From Diprion similis (taxonomy: Eukaryota > Arthropoda > Insecta > Hymenoptera > Diprionidae), in contig NC_060114.1 of the NCBI RefSeq assembly GCF_021155765.1, positions 682,001 to 746,000 of the forward strand: a stretch of 64,000 nt of DNA. Direction: 5' to 3'. The notes beneath the pieces were generated by a model. That model searched no databases. It had not been told where the DNA came from and saw nothing but the letters and a program-made list of their open reading frames with translations. Positions 22,768-34,735 of the stretch are shown one piece after another (positions within the stretch are counted from its first letter, which is position 1; every line of letters begins with the position of its first letter). Position numbers and translations under genes: made by a program.

Positions 22768-22771
22768 TTAA

Positions 22772-23500
22772 CCCATTAGCGCCCAAACGGACACTTTTTT
22801 TATCCATTTTTCAGCGGCTGTTCCTCCTATGAAACCTATTCTGAAAAAAATCGGGAATAACCACATCCGACGCGAAATTTTATCAGCTTTCAGAATCCGT
22901 GATTAAAATTTGCAAAAAATGCCACCCAACAGAGTTATGATTGTTTATTTAAAAAAAAAACGCGTTTTTTCGCTGCAATATTTTTTTCAATCCACATTTT
23001 CGTATCGAAATTCGATGAGCACCCCTCCGGGAGGTCAAGAAATCGCGTCCATGGACCCTAATCTATAAAATCCATCAGTAAAAAAAATTTAATTCAAGAT
23101 GGCGGAGTCCAATATGGCGGTTCGAAGCCGAAAATTTGTATGTGCTTTTCTCTCACCCTGACAAAACTATCTTTCTCAATGGGATTTGCATGTCCAGCGG
23201 TATACAAGGGTTTTTGAGGTCGCTGATTACGAATCCGTTATCAGATTTGCCGAATTCAAAATGGCGGATCCAATATGGCGGACATGAAATTGCGAATTCC
23301 GTATTTTTTCGTGAAAATTTGTAGGTGGGGGTTTTCGAGGGCCCTGATTACGAATCCGTTATCAGATTTGCCAAATTCAAAATGGCGGATCCAATATGGC
23401 GGACACAAAATTGCGAATTCCGTATTTTTTCGTGAAAATTTGTAGGTGGGGGTTTTTGAAGGCCCTGATTACGAATCCGTTATCAGATTTGCCAAATTCA
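22772..23500 (+). repeat. Left terminal inverted repeat of piggyBac element
   Basis: Reverse-complement match to 26030-26760. From about 23225 onward it consists of ~122-bp subrepeats, so its inner limit is blurred. Confidence 0.85.
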
Positions 23501-23720
23501 AAATGGCGGATCCAATATGGCGGACACGAAATTGCAAATTCGGTATTTTTTCGTGAAAATTTGTAGGTAGGGGGTTTCCGAGAGCCCTGATTACGAATCC
23601 GTTATCAGATTTGCCAAATTCAGAATGGCGGATCCAATATGGCGGACACAAATTGACGGATTCCGTATTTTTCAAAAGGGGTTTTCGAGGGTACTGATTA
23701 CGAAACCGATATCAGATTTG
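23225..23720 (+). repeat. ~122-bp subrepeats in the left arm
   Basis: The phrase attacgaatccgttatcag starts at about 23225, 23347, 23468 and 23590; a degenerate fifth copy (attacgaaaccgatatcag) follows at about 23697. Each unit also has the atggcggatccaatatggcgg segment. Confidence 0.9.
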
Positions 23721-23852
23721 CCGACAAAAATTGAAATGTTTTATATTTTATTCCTAGGAACCGATGCATAGCGTACATTACTCTGTCACTCACTATCATT
23801 ATGATTGCATGCTGTCAGTGATAACTGATATACAGTGTTTACCAGTTACCGT

Positions 23853-25586
23853 ATGACAGATCTGTCTGACACTCGAAAAATGGCGAGTACATCACAAGCG
23901 AAGCGGCAAAAACGGTCTCATAATCAAGATCACATCGAAATTGAAGACCGTGTAGGTGGAAGTTTCGATGCGATTTTCATTCCCGAATCAAATGATTCTG
24001 GAGATTCTGGAGATTCTGGCTCCGATTCTGAATCAGAAAATTCCCCAAATTTCATTGATGAAATTGAAAACGATCCGAGTACTGCAATTCCAAAAACGTC
24101 CTATCAAAAGATTTTGAATAATTATGAAGAAGACCAATCAAAGTTGGAGCCAGATCATAATTATATTTGGGAGGATGGAGAGAAAAAATATTACGAATTT
24201 CCTAAAAACGAGATTCTACTTCCTGGTTCCTCAAGAGAAGTTATCCGCAATGCTTCTAATACTCAGTTGTTCGAGTTTTTTTTTTCTGAAGAATTGAAAA
24301 ACTTCATAGTAGAAGCTACTCGCGAGAATAATTTCAATATGACATCGAATGATTTGGATGCTTTTTTGGGAATAATTATATTGTCAATTTTCAATGAGAG
24401 AAAATCCCTAAGGGACTACTGGTCTCTAGATCCCTTGTTGATATGCAATCCCATCGCTGAAGCAATGAGTCGCAACGAATTTTTGAAAATAAAATCAAAA
24501 ATAAAATTATCGAAAACTCAGTGTAGAGATGTTGATGACAGAGCTTGGAGAGTAAGAAAAGTTCTTGATATTTTCAGAAAAAACATTCTCCAGTTCGGGT
24601 TTTTCTCCACAGCTCTATCTATCGACGAGATGATGGTAAAATTCCATGGAAGGACTATTTTACAGCAGTTCATAGCCAACAAGCCGGAGCGTTTTGGAAT
24701 AAAAATGTGGGGCATTTGCAGCGCAGATGGATTTTTATTCGATTGCGATATTTATTGTGGCAAGGGTTCAAACATTTATTCCGCGAACAAAGAAACCAAA
24801 TTGAAAAAATGTGCCTTGGGGAGTCGTGTCGTTATGCAGATGGTTCAAAATCTGCTTACATCGGTTGTTCCAAAAAAAATAATAAAGTATCATTTATACT
24901 TTGATAATTTTTTTACCAACCCCGACCTACTGATTCATCTAAAAAATCTTGGTTTGAGAGCGACAGGTACTGTGAGAGCAAACAGAGTAAAAGTGAAAAA
25001 TGATTTGGATCAGAAGGTAGAGAGGGGTACATTTTCTGCGAAGCACGAAAAAAATAGTGGCATGAACTTCATCACTGTGATGGATTCGAAGCCGGTATCA
25101 TTGCTCTCAACAATCTCCGGTGTCACGCCGCTATCAACAGTGAAACGGTTTTCCCGACAGGAAAGGGCTTCAACACATTTACCTTTCCCTTCAGCGTTCA
25201 CGGGGTACAATAAGTACATGGGTGGAGTCGATCTTCACGATGCGCATTGCAGCAATTTGATGCCATGCATCAGAGGGAAAAAATGGTCTTGGGCTATTTT
25301 CACAAGGCTTATCCAAGCATCTATTGCTAATGCAACCGTTCTTCGCAATTTGACTAGCGACGGCACAAAAGTAGGGAGTAAAGAAGTAGGACTCGAAATC
25401 GCGACAAACTATCTTGCAAAGGGCGGAAAGAAAAATAAGATAGCACACAAGAGTATCACTGTAAAATTGAAAAAGTGCTGTGAACACTATCACAGATGTG
25501 GCACAAGAACGCAGAAAATGTGTATGAACTGCAACGTTTATCTATGTTCCACCTGCTTTACGCTCGTCCATACCAAAAAAAAATAG
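23853..25586 (+). CDS. piggyBac transposase, intact, 577 aa
   Basis: This enzyme cuts the element out at TTAA and reinserts it. The start is the ATG at 23853; a few upstream codons are open but begin with GTG. Residues 1-80 are acidic and Ser/Asp-rich. The DDE_Tnp_1_7 domain follows. Catalytic Asp 258 lies in SIDEMMVKFHGR, Asp 351 in YFDNFFTNPDLL and Asp 460 in MGGVDLHDAH; a second Asp, 463, follows. The C-terminal zinc domain (about 545-573) has CEHYHRCG, CMNCNVYLCSTCF and a final His. Length is close to the 594 aa of the founding piggyBac protein. No stop or frameshift is seen. Acceptor or donor sites are not needed, so the gene is probably intronless. Confidence 0.95.
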   Translation: MTDLSDTRKMASTSQAKRQKRSHNQDHIEIEDRVGGSFDAIFIPESNDSGDSGDSGSDSESENSPNFIDEIENDPSTAIPKTSYQKILNNYEEDQSKLEPDHNYIWEDGEKKYYEFPKNEILLPGSSREVIRNASNTQLFEFFFSEELKNFIVEATRENNFNMTSNDLDAFLGIIILSIFNERKSLRDYWSLDPLLICNPIAEAMSRNEFLKIKSKIKLSKTQCRDVDDRAWRVRKVLDIFRKNILQFGFFSTALSIDEMMVKFHGRTILQQFIANKPERFGIKMWGICSADGFLFDCDIYCGKGSNIYSANKETKLKKCALGSRVVMQMVQNLLTSVVPKKIIKYHLYFDNFFTNPDLLIHLKNLGLRATGTVRANRVKVKNDLDQKVERGTFSAKHEKNSGMNFITVMDSKPVSLLSTISGVTPLSTVKRFSRQERASTHLPFPSAFTGYNKYMGGVDLHDAHCSNLMPCIRGKKWSWAIFTRLIQASIANATVLRNLTSDGTKVGSKEVGLEIATNYLAKGGKKNKIAHKSITVKLKKCCEHYHRCGTRTQKMCMNCNVYLCSTCFTLVHTKKK

Positions 25587-25619
25587 TCTTTGGTTCATTG
25601 GCAGGGGAATAGAGGAATG

Positions 25620-25860
25620 GGATAGAAAAAAAAACGAAAAAAAAGAAAAATTGCAAAAAGCAACAAAAAAAATTATAAAATAAAATAAAAACAAAAAAAT
25701 TATAAAAACAAAAAAATTATAAAAACAAAAATGAAGAACAAAAAAATTATAAGATAAAAAAAAACAAAAAAATTATAAAATAAAAAAAAACAAAAAAATT
25801 ATAAAATTAAAAAAAAACAAAAAAATTATAAAACAGAAAAAAAACAAAAAAAAAGTAAAA
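25620..25860. repeat. A-rich low-complexity tract
   Basis: Repeated aaaaaaattataaaa-type units separate the transposase gene from the right arm. It may include the polyadenylation region. Confidence 0.85.
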
Positions 25861-26029
25861 AAAGGCTCTCGATTTTGCGTTCACCTCCTCGTGGCGAGAG
25901 CCGGGCAACGGCAAAGTACTTTGACGGCTGAGGAACGCATAGTGTTTTTCGTCATCTCGTTCTAAACCTGAGAACTAAAAAAAAAAAAATCTTCATACAA
26001 ATTGTCCTGACAATTTTCCACTTTTTTTC

Positions 26030-26760
26030 TTGAATTTGGCAAATTTGATAACGGATTCGTAATCAGGGCCCTCGAAAACCCCCACCTACAAATTTTCACG
26101 AAAAAATACGGAATTCGCAATTTTGTGTCCGCCATATTGGATCCGCCATTTCGAATTTGGCAAATCTGATAACGGATTCGTAATCAGGGCCCTCGAAAAC
26201 CCCCACCTACAAATTTTCACGAAAAAATACGGAATTCGCAATTTCGTGTCCGCCATATCGGATCCGCCATTTTGAATTCGGCAAATCTGATAACGGATTC
26301 GTAATCAGCGACCTCAAAAACCCTTGTATACCGCTGGACATGCAAATCACATTGAGAAAGATAGTTTTGTCAGGGTGAGAGAAAAGCACATACAAATTTT
26401 CGGCTTCGAACCGCCATATTGGACTCCGCCATCTTGAATTAAATTTTTTTTACTGATGGATTTTATAGATTAGGGTCCATGGACGCGATTTCTTGACCTC
26501 CCGGAGGGGTGCTCATCGAATTTCGATACGAAAATGTGGATTGAAAAAAATATTGCAGCGAAAAAACGCGTTTTTTTTTTTAAATAAACAATCATAACTC
26601 TGTTGGGTGGCATTTTTTGCAAATTTTAATCACGGATTCTGAAAGCTGATAAAATTTCGCGTCGGATGTGGTTATTCCCGATTTTTTTCAGAATAGGTTT
26701 CATAGGAGGAACAGCCGCTGAAAAATGGATAAAAAAAGTGTCCGTTTGGGCGCTAATGGG
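26030..26760 (-). repeat. Right terminal inverted repeat of piggyBac element
   Basis: Reverse complement of the left arm, with fewer ~122-bp subrepeats (about 26045, 26167 and 26290). Ends ...gggcgctaatggg before TTAA. Confidence 0.85.
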
Positions 26761-26764
26761 TTAA

Positions 26765-27404
26765 TGAAACATATAATAAAATAAATTGAAATTCGATTCC
26801 CATAAGCTAATTATTTATTGTTTAAGTGAATTTGTTTAAAGGCAAATTTGCTTACATTTTATTATTTCCATTCAAACACTTATTCATACATACAAAAGTG
26901 AATAGTTTGAAACGATTGTTAAGTTTTTAATTATTCAAAGAGGATATAACACAAATCCTTTACGCTGACATTAATTACAATTAGATAGAAGACTTATCTT
27001 TCAAAACTATTTGTGGTTGAGTCGGTCACGTTCACATTTAAATTTTCTTTTTTTTCTAAATTCTCAACAGGGTTCGTCAATCTGATATTTGTCAATCAAT
27101 AAATAATCAGTCAGAGTACAATTAAAACTTGAACGAAGCGCTTGACCAAGCGAATGACTGAAATCCTTACATTTGAACGTCTGGTGACCGACTGACTAGC
27201 TGAGCGTACTCACCGCTCAGCTAAGCCTCATATTGTCTCCCGGTCTGTGTATATAACGATATATACATATCGTTACAACACGACGACTTAAATAAGCTTC
27301 GACCATAGTAGCCTCTTCCCTTGATGGAATTATTAGACCTGAAAAATCAGTTGAAATTGTGAATTGGACGCAAATAAATAACACTAATGTTTTACAAGCA
27401 GCAA
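26765..27404. other. AT-rich stretch without gene
   Basis: A small palindrome (aacgatat-atac-atatcgtt) lies at about 27255-27274. Nothing else is supported. Confidence 0.45.
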
Positions 27405-27965
27405 CATAGTTTTATTTAATTTTCTCACACTTGCCTAAATTTTTCAACGATATCATTTTGTCTACATCCAACTCATCGAGACTCGCTAGAGAATTAAGTA
27501 GGTCGTCGTTGCCCGAAAATCTTTTTTATAATTCAGCAATTAGTATGTCCAACGTTCGGCCAATTGTTCGGCCCAATTTGTTTTCTATTCTGGCCGCAAT
27601 TCCCGAAACTTTCCCACTCGTTGCATTTGCGCCATCATAGCATTGGTTTGGCATACGAGAGAGGTCAATGTTATTTTCCGCAAGGGTATTTAACCTTAAT
27701 TCCGTAAAAGTAGCTGCATCAAGATTTTTAGTAGTTGTAACTGTCAACAACGACTCATTGACGATTCCACCCTTAACGTAACGTATTGCTAGTGCAATAT
27801 TTTTGCTGTTATTATTATTTCTCGTCCCATCTTCCATTAAAGTAAACCAGTTCACGTCAAATTTCTCAATGGGACTTCGTACTGCTTGAACCGTTGCTTG
27901 AATTATTTGATTTCGAACTTCAGGTGAATGATGTCTTGCATTTTGTTATATGACTGACAGCCTCA
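27405..27965 (-). pseudogene. hAT transposase remnant, ZMYM1/DUF4371-like
   Basis: On the minus strand, one frame runs from about 27950 (ARHHSPEVRNQIIQATV) through VNWFTLMEDGTRN to CYDGANATSGKVSGIAARI. This is the second-aspartate neighbourhood typical of hAT-derived proteins with DUF4371, usually annotated zinc finger MYM-type protein 1-like. A stop follows at 27526-27528. The same frame then resumes with KRFSGNDDLLNSLASLDELD to about 27410. Only the central portion survives; the BED finger and dimerisation region are absent. It is a dead fragment. Confidence 0.7.
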
Positions 27966-29219
27966 TTCAAATTCGGAGCTTTCATGCACGTGTATTCAAA
28001 CAAATTCTGAAATAATCATTGTTTTTTTTCTTCCTTCATAGTACAATTTCCACGAAAAGCTAATTCGTTGACAACTAGACATTGTATTACTTCAATGGTA
28101 GACTTCACGTAATCCCTCTTTTTTTCCAATGCTTTTGATGTATCAACGTTTCAACACTGCTAATTGTAGCTATTCTATGAACTAGTCCGTTACAAAGGCC
28201 TTGTTATTTTCTTTTGGAAATATGTGTAAAATAACTTACTTTATCTGTTCTCCGATTTCTGCAATATCAGAAAGAAGAACGTAGCTAACATTATTAACAT
28301 GTTTCACCGAACCTGTTTCCATAGGACTACAAAGAGCTATTGTATCTTATGCTTCCATCTATTTTGGGGAATGAGGTTCTTCGTGGTTAAATTCCTCTTT
28401 AACTCTTCGTTTTTTCTAAAAAAAAGTCCGTATATCCATCGCAAGATCAATCAATCTTCAGTTCACAACAATAAACAAACAATCGTCGGTAAAACCCGTC
28501 ATATCACCAACTGACTAAAATACTGTACTTACACTACACTGACCAACACCATAGACGAATAACCTTTAATTTACTTATTTTAGTTCAGAAGGGGATTCCC
28601 CGTACCACAGATTGCAATACGGGCACAGCTCCCACACATACTTCAAACGTCATCTATGGGCGGAATAAAGAATTAGTATATATATGACTGTGACAAACCG
28701 TGGTTAATTCGGCAGTGTTTAGATGTCGCTACGCTAGTAGTAAATTCATTTTTTTGTCTTCATCATATTATGAACAAACAGTTCACTTAGCATCCCGGGA
28801 AAGTTTTTTTTACATAATTGAGTAATTTTTTCCGTAATATTATCTTAGTTGCTGGTATTCTTTAAGGTAGGACATTACCCTACAGTACCTCTCCCTAACT
28901 ACAGCCGTCATCACATATTCAACATTCTCTAGTATTTAATTTATTGTTTTATAATAGAAAAGTATAAGTGCTATGTCAGGTTATCGAAATGCCATGACAA
29001 AACAACGTGATTAATATAAAGTATTATAGGTGGTCCATATAAATGGCAATAATCATGTAATTAGTAACATGCACTCTAACTATGATGTATATCTTAAGCA
29101 ATATTCATCTGATCGCTTATTTTTCCTCGCTGGCTTTCAGATTATAGCCGTTAGAAATCCCGTCTGGATTAATGCACCGCCCTGAAGTTTGCCGCATACT
29201 TGATACAGCAGAGATATCG
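27966..29219. other. AT-rich stretch upstream of Calx
   Basis: No supported feature. Short open frames at 28299-28514 are without recognisable motif. Confidence 0.4.
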
Positions 29220-29490
29220 TCTTTGCGGTGACTCCAAGGCGTTTTATTCGTGGTCTTGGTCATAGTCATAGTCATGGTTGACGCGCTTGCGCCTTCGATT
29301 GACGTGCCTGTACTGAGGCTGCTCAGCGTCGGCGTCGGGGCGCCGGGGCGTCGGAGCGTCGAAACGAGGGAGGCGAGGCCCGCCTGTCTAAGCCTAGGCA
29401 GTACGCGACCGAGCGCGATTCAGGTCTCGTCTACGTCAGTCCGTGATGCACGGAATAACACGCAACTTTTTGGGGAGCGTCCATAAATTG
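29220..29490 (+). promoter_or_regulatory. GC/CpG-rich block, possible 5' UTR or promoter of the exchanger gene
   Basis: A compact GC-rich island (ggcgtcggggcgccggggcgtcggagcg and similar) in AT-rich surroundings, 120-400 bases upstream of the Calx coding exon. A TCAGT initiator-like pentamer lies near 29437. Position and composition suggest a promoter or 5' untranslated exon, but no direct evidence identifies a start site or donor. Confidence 0.35.
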
Positions 29491-29603
29491 CTGATAATAG
29501 ACTGTCGATAAACGTATTGGGTGTTTGTTTCGTTACTCAACGCCTGTCCTACATTTCTGTCACTCATTTTTCTTCGCCTAGTTGTTCATCTCTCTTTTTC
29601 TTC

Positions 29604-29614
29604 TGAACTTTCAG
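29604..29614 (+). other. Splice acceptor before the Calx coding exon
   Basis: A pyrimidine run (tctctctttttcttctgaactttcag) ends in AG at 29613-29614. Between this site and the ATG at 29635 there is an in-frame TGA at 29617, so if the acceptor is used the ATG is the true start and the preceding exon is untranslated. Confidence 0.65.
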
Positions 29615-29634
29615 TGTGAATTTGGGTTTCAAGA

Positions 29635-30977
29635 ATGCCAGGTAATTATTCAGCTCGGTGTGAACCGGGACTAGTACTACCAGTGTGGACACCGGTGGAT
29701 AACTTAGAGCTAATTGACATCGTCCTGAGGGGCTCGGTGTATTTCTTTCTACTTATGTACTTGTTCATTGGAGTTTCGATAGTAAGCGATCGGTTTATGG
29801 CAGCTATCGAAGTGATTACTTCGAAAGAAAAGGAGTTGGTAGTTCGCAGACATGGCAGAGAACCACAGATAGTTGTAGTGCGAGTGTGGAACGAGACCGT
29901 GGCTAACTTGACGTTAATGGCATTGGGAAGTAGCGCACCAGAAATCTTACTGTCGATTATTGAAATATGGGCGAAGAATTTCGAAGCGGGAGAACTTGGG
30001 CCTGGGACAATAGTGGGATCCGCAGCCTATAATCTTTTCGTCATTATATCTCTCTGCGTCTTTGTCATCCCGGAAGGTGAGACGCGGAAAATAAAGCACT
30101 TGAGAGTTTTCTTCGTCACCGCAACTTGGAGCATATTTGCGTACGTTTGGCTCTACATCATCCTTGCAGTGTCAAGCCCCGGCGTTCTCGAGGTTTGGGA
30201 GGGAATCCTGACGTTCTCCTTCTTTCCAGCTACTGTCCTAACGGCTTACGTTGCCGATCAGCGACTTCTAATTTACAAATACCTGCACAAAGGTTACCGC
30301 ATGAACAAGCGAGGTGTAATCGTCCAGGGCGAAGCAGCTGATTCAGGCAGGGGCACGGAACTCGAGATAAAAACAGGCAATAATGGTATCCGCTGTGAAC
30401 ATATCGACAGTGATTCACCGGAAGCTCGGGAGTTCGAACAAATGCGTCGTGACTATATACAAACTTTGCGAGAACTCCGCAAGCAGCATCCTACTTTGTC
30501 GTTGGAACAGCTAGAGGTAATGGCCCACGAAGAGGTGCTCGGAAAAGGGCCAAAAAGCCGCGCTTTCTATCGGGTTCAGGCGACTCGGAAGATGGTTGGA
30601 GCTGGAAATCTTAGCAGAAAAATAAGCGAACGTGCTCAGAGTGATCTTAGTGAGGTCAAGGCGGAATTGCAGCGTGCAGAGGCCGAGAGCATTGACATTG
30701 ACGCAGTGAATGCTATGCGTGTCTTTTTCGATCCCTGCCACTATACGGTCATGGAAAACGTTGGAACATTTGAGGTTGGTGTGACAAGGGCTGGTGGCGA
30801 TCTACGCCAGGAATGTGCCGTTGATTACTGTACCGAAGACGGTTCGGCTGAGGCTGGTTCCGATTACGTAAGTACCAGCGGGACGCTAATTTTCGCACCC
30901 GGTGAGACCAGGAAGACCATTCAACTTTCGGTCATCGACGACGAGCTGTTCGAAGAAGACGAGCATTTTTATGTCAG
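29635..30977 (+). CDS. Calx: Na+/Ca2+ exchanger (NCX/Calx), first coding exon
   Basis: The protein exports Ca2+ from the cytosol in exchange for Na+ across the plasma membrane. This exon encodes residues 1-447 plus two bases of the next codon. Seen in order: membrane segments from about residue 30 (VYFFLLMYLFIGVSIV); the alpha-1 repeat with GSSAPEILLS at 98-107 and GPGTIVGSAAYNLFVII soon after; further membrane segments to about 205; and the inhibitory XIP-like basic segment (DQRLLIYKYLHKGYRMNKRG, 208-227). Then comes the cytoplasmic loop, and most of the first Calx-beta Ca2+ sensor domain (from about 363) with the acidic DDELFEEDEHFYV end. The exon stops at a donor (AG|GTCAGT) exactly where the family continues with a Leu-Ser-Asn stretch. 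No cleavable signal peptide is visible, unlike many NCX proteins. The remaining Calx-beta and alpha-2 exons were not found in the window. Confidence 0.95.
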
Positions 30978-33248
30978 GTCAGTCGAATTGATAATAGTAA
31001 ATGACATATAAAATTAAAGGAAATATGGAGACCACTGTTGCACTTACAGTGCTGTATAGTATCATACAATGCAGCGATTCCAGAAATGTTGTATCTCATA
31101 TTTTACAATGGTAAGTGTAAAAGAAAACTAAGTTGATGTGAGACGTGACATATTCTATTGAATGTCAAAAGTTTTTCCGAAACTCAATACAAATATTTAG
31201 GAAAGCTAAGAAAGTGCCACTTCGTAGATCCCTTAGATCGTCAAACCGCTCGAAATGGCTATTTCAACGTATTCAGCATTGCGATGAACATGGCAAAATA
31301 AAAATTTAATAACAAAGCATAATCTGACAAACGTGCTTATTTTCTTTCAAATGTCGAAAAATGTCGTTATAGCACAATCTAAAGTAAAAAACTGTTTTTA
31401 CAAGGAAAGGTCTTTCTGTGGCCCTTTATGATTTTGTTTATTTATGTAAAACGTTCCATGGAAATCCAAGTGATGCGTTTTTTTTATATTGTGAAAGGAT
31501 TTTCTAGGGGGTGAAATTCCCCGTCAAATGGGGAGCACTCAAGGAGTATTCTCCAAGTCTTGCATATTTGCAGGTGAAAGAATCGAAAGGACCCAAATGT
31601 ACTATATTCTCAGTGATGCATAAGGAAAAATACATTTTATTTTCTCTTCTAAGGGTAGAATCTACTGAAGTTATACTGACGAAAACTCACAACAATGATT
31701 TAACAAAACAGCTGTGCATTTATGTTCGAGTGAATTGCAATTTAGCAGGCGAGAAAACCGTACTAAGCTCATTCATTTTTTCATGGAATTACAATTATGC
31801 ATTTGTATCGATCTGTGTTACATAAAGATATCGCCGCCACCGCGACTGCCACTGATGTGTAACGATTCGGCCCTTCTTTCCGTCAGACGCCCTGCCTATA
31901 GGGCTTCTGATTTCTCGACTTCTTTTTTTTCCCAGAACTCGAAAATTTTACACTGGGAATTCCCGGGAATTCTCGAATTTTAGAAATATTCTTGAAACTT
32001 TTAAAGAATCGTAAAATTGTCAGTTAAATGTGAAATAAAATTACGCTTATTAATAATAATCAACATTTATTATTTATTCAGTGTTGTTTTAATTGAACCC
32101 GTGACATTTTTTTTATAAACTCTGATAAGGCCAGATGTGAACTGTTCATATCAGGCCTGATATTGGCCTGAAAATTGGCCAGATCCAGCCTCATATGAAT
32201 AGAACAAGCCGTATATGGGCATATCAAAGAGTATTTCGACAGATCAAACTATATGCGGCTATATATAGCCTGATATAAAAATTGACCACATCTGGTCTTA
32301 CACGGACAGATCAGACTACATACGGCTATATCTAAATATTTCTCATAAGGTGGAAGGCAGCGTACACCTTACACAACAATATCACGCAACACAATACATT
32401 TAAAACTTCAACTTAGTACAACACGTGTTACAGATCTACTATACATGTATAGAAATACATGACAAAAATTTTCGTAACTTCTATGTATACTAAACTTAAA
32501 ATATTTATCCACCTACCAGAAAGGATCTAATGATTAAGACTCCAAAGTGCTCGTAAGAAAAGAAAAATTTCTGTCAAACTGCATGTGGAAGATAGAGTTG
32601 ATTTTTGAAAGTTGAAAGTATAGAGAATTGAATAGAAAAAAATTTCAGTTGAATTATTTCCATTATTGATTAATCGAAACATGTAAAACAGAGTTTCTTT
32701 TCGCCAGGGATGACTTTGTTCGACCCGGTATGTCCATATATAACCTGATATGACCATATACATATAGATTGATACCTGGGTCAATAGGGATATGAAATTT
32801 TAATACATGCAGCCAGATATGGTCAGATATCTGTTCGCATATGATTGTGTATATTCCGCTAAAATATTTTTTGATATATACATGTGTGAGAATATTGGAG
32901 TATACAGTGACTTTTCGTGGAAAGCAATCCAAAACTCGTGCAGTCTAGTGAGATTGCGTTCACCCATACCCTGTTTATGTTATATTTATTCTGCTCGAAC
33001 TCGAGAATAGCTCGCGTAGAATTTGGTGGCTGAAAGCATTTCGCTGAACGGAAAGAAAATTGTACATCGAACTAGTTTGCTCGTGTGCAGACATTATTCT
33101 GTGAATATTTATCGAAAATCAACCGATATAATTTTGATATTATGTGCTTTAGTTGAAATAAAAGTTAATCTTATGAGTAAGTGGACTTGCGGGAAAAATG
33201 GACTAGTTGAGGAAGACGATTGCAGTCAACCGTTCAATAAAACTTATT
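30978..33248 (+). other. Probable start of a long Calx intron
   Basis: Begins with the donor GTCAGT at 30978. The stretch is AT-rich and contains no recognisable exon. Between 32105 and 32350, and again at 32710-32850, runs of related words (ggccatatatgg, cctgatatgg, gcatatgg) cluster, pointing to an old, degenerate repeat. Confidence 0.5.
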
Positions 33249-34007
33249 AATTAATGTCTGGTTTAACTTGCAATCAATTCATCATGAATCTAGTCATCCG
33301 TAGGATGTTTTTGTTCAATCTTTGGAACAAGCAAATTATTACTAAACACAATAAATGATTAATATTTATCTTCCAACAAAATTGTGCTACGTTAGTAATT
33401 TGTATTACACGCAGGTGTGATTAAACAACGAATAATGAATAAATGAATGAGCAAACTCTGCGGATTGAAATGACGAATGACTAACAAATTGTGTATTCAA
33501 AAATAGTAGTAAGAAATCCAAGAGAATAAATTTTCTGACGATTATGTTGGCTATTTTCAAACATTATTCCGTCGATGAATAATCCCTTTCTGGGATGAAA
33601 ATCAGTCAAGGCTCTCGACGAGCCTCAACCCAAGTAAGCTGTTTCCTTGCAGCTTGAGTGTATTGACGAGGCTCATCAAGGGACTAGTGTTTGAAAATGG
33701 CCAACACAATCGGCCAAAAATTATTTCTGTCGAATTTCTTAGTATTGTTTTTAAATAAACAATATGTTCGTAATGAATCATTTCAATATAGAGAGTTTGC
33801 TCATTCATTCATTCATAAATCGTTGTTTAATCAACAAAACTGCGTGTATCACAAATTACTGATGTGGCATAATTTTGTTAAAAGATAATTATCAATCATT
33901 TATGGTAATAACTAATCATTTGCTTGTTCCAACGATTCCACAAAAACATCTTACGAATGACTTGATTTGTGATAAATTGATTGCAAGTCAAACCAGACAT
34001 TAATTCA
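33249..34007. mobile_element. Foldback element with ~340-bp arms
   Basis: The left end aattaatgtctggttt faces the right end aaaccagacattaatt. The arms align imperfectly (roughly 80 per cent by eye) to near 33590 and 33690, with several small gaps. The ~100-bp centre is non-coding. Short open frames on both strands are by-products of the palindrome. Confidence 0.8.
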
Positions 34008-34242
34008 CTTAAACTAATGTATTATCATAACATAATAATCGAAACTAATTCACTGTACGATTTTCTTTTTGTTCAACTTTTTGTCATATCCATTTATATA
34101 AAATTTTCTGATATGGCCATATATATGTAGGCCTATTAGACTACATATTGGTTTATAAGACTATATGCGAGCTTACAAGAAAGATTTTTCAGTGGAAATT
34201 TCAATAACTTACACACTGTTTTAACAAACCTACCTGAATGAG

Positions 34243-34735
34243 GCTTAGAGTATCTTCCTAGAAAACGTTTAACTTGTCTTTTTATTGAAAACTAGGTACT
34301 TTGAATATGTATCTTAACTTCCTTTCTGAGGTAATTGAAAATATTAATCGCACAGTCTCTTGATCAAACAAACACCAGGTACTCGAAGTATCTTCGTAGA
34401 AGCAATCTTTGAATTCAAGATACGTACAGCATATTTTTTTCTACAAATAAATAGAAGTTTTAATCAGAGTATTTTAGTAAAACGAAAATAAGAATTTTGA
34501 TCATACAATCAATAAAGAAACAAGAACTACCTGCACAATCAACTAAAGAATACACTTTGAGTATCTTCCTATAAAACTTATAATTTGTTTTTTCATTTAA
34601 AAGTAGGTACTTTTAAAATGTATTTTCTCTTCCTTCCTGAGGTGAGTAAAATATTAATCACACAGTCTTTCAATTAAACAAATAGTAGGTACCTGGAGCA
34701 TCTTCGTAAAAACAATCTTCAAATTAAAGATAAAT
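34243..34735. repeat. Imperfect tandem duplication, period ~311 bp
   Basis: gagtatcttcctagaaaac at 34248 recurs as gagtatcttcctataaaac at 34559. The following segments (ggtacttt..., cttcctttctgaggt, taatcrcacagtct, ggtacctggagcatcttcg) recur in the same order. Confidence 0.75.

Larger units (their letters stand above)
22772..26760 (+). mobile_element. Complete piggyBac-type DNA transposon
   Basis: Flanked by TTAA duplications at 22768-22771 and 26761-26764. The ends CCCATTAGCGCCCAAACGGAC... and their reverse complement are perfect for tens of bases, and the inverted arms extend for roughly 650-730 bp. Inside them a ~122-bp unit (tgattacgaatccgttatcag... atggcggatcc) is repeated four to five times on the left (23225-23720) and two to three times on the right (26030-26310). 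The 577-aa transposase between them is intact. All parts needed for mobility seem present. Confidence 0.95.

Noticed and set aside
23225..23720. CRISPR-like array of regular repeats
   Set aside because: The ~122-bp units are contiguous tandem subrepeats of a piggyBac arm, without variable spacers, in eukaryotic DNA.
29250..29486. A coding gene in the GC-rich block upstream of Calx
   Set aside because: The 78-codon frame has low-complexity Val/Arg content, typical of open GC-rich non-coding DNA. It is better read as promoter or 5' UTR.
31511..31825. A further Calx exon in a 104-codon open frame
   Set aside because: The translation has no resemblance to Calx-beta or alpha-2 sequence and lacks convincing splice sites.
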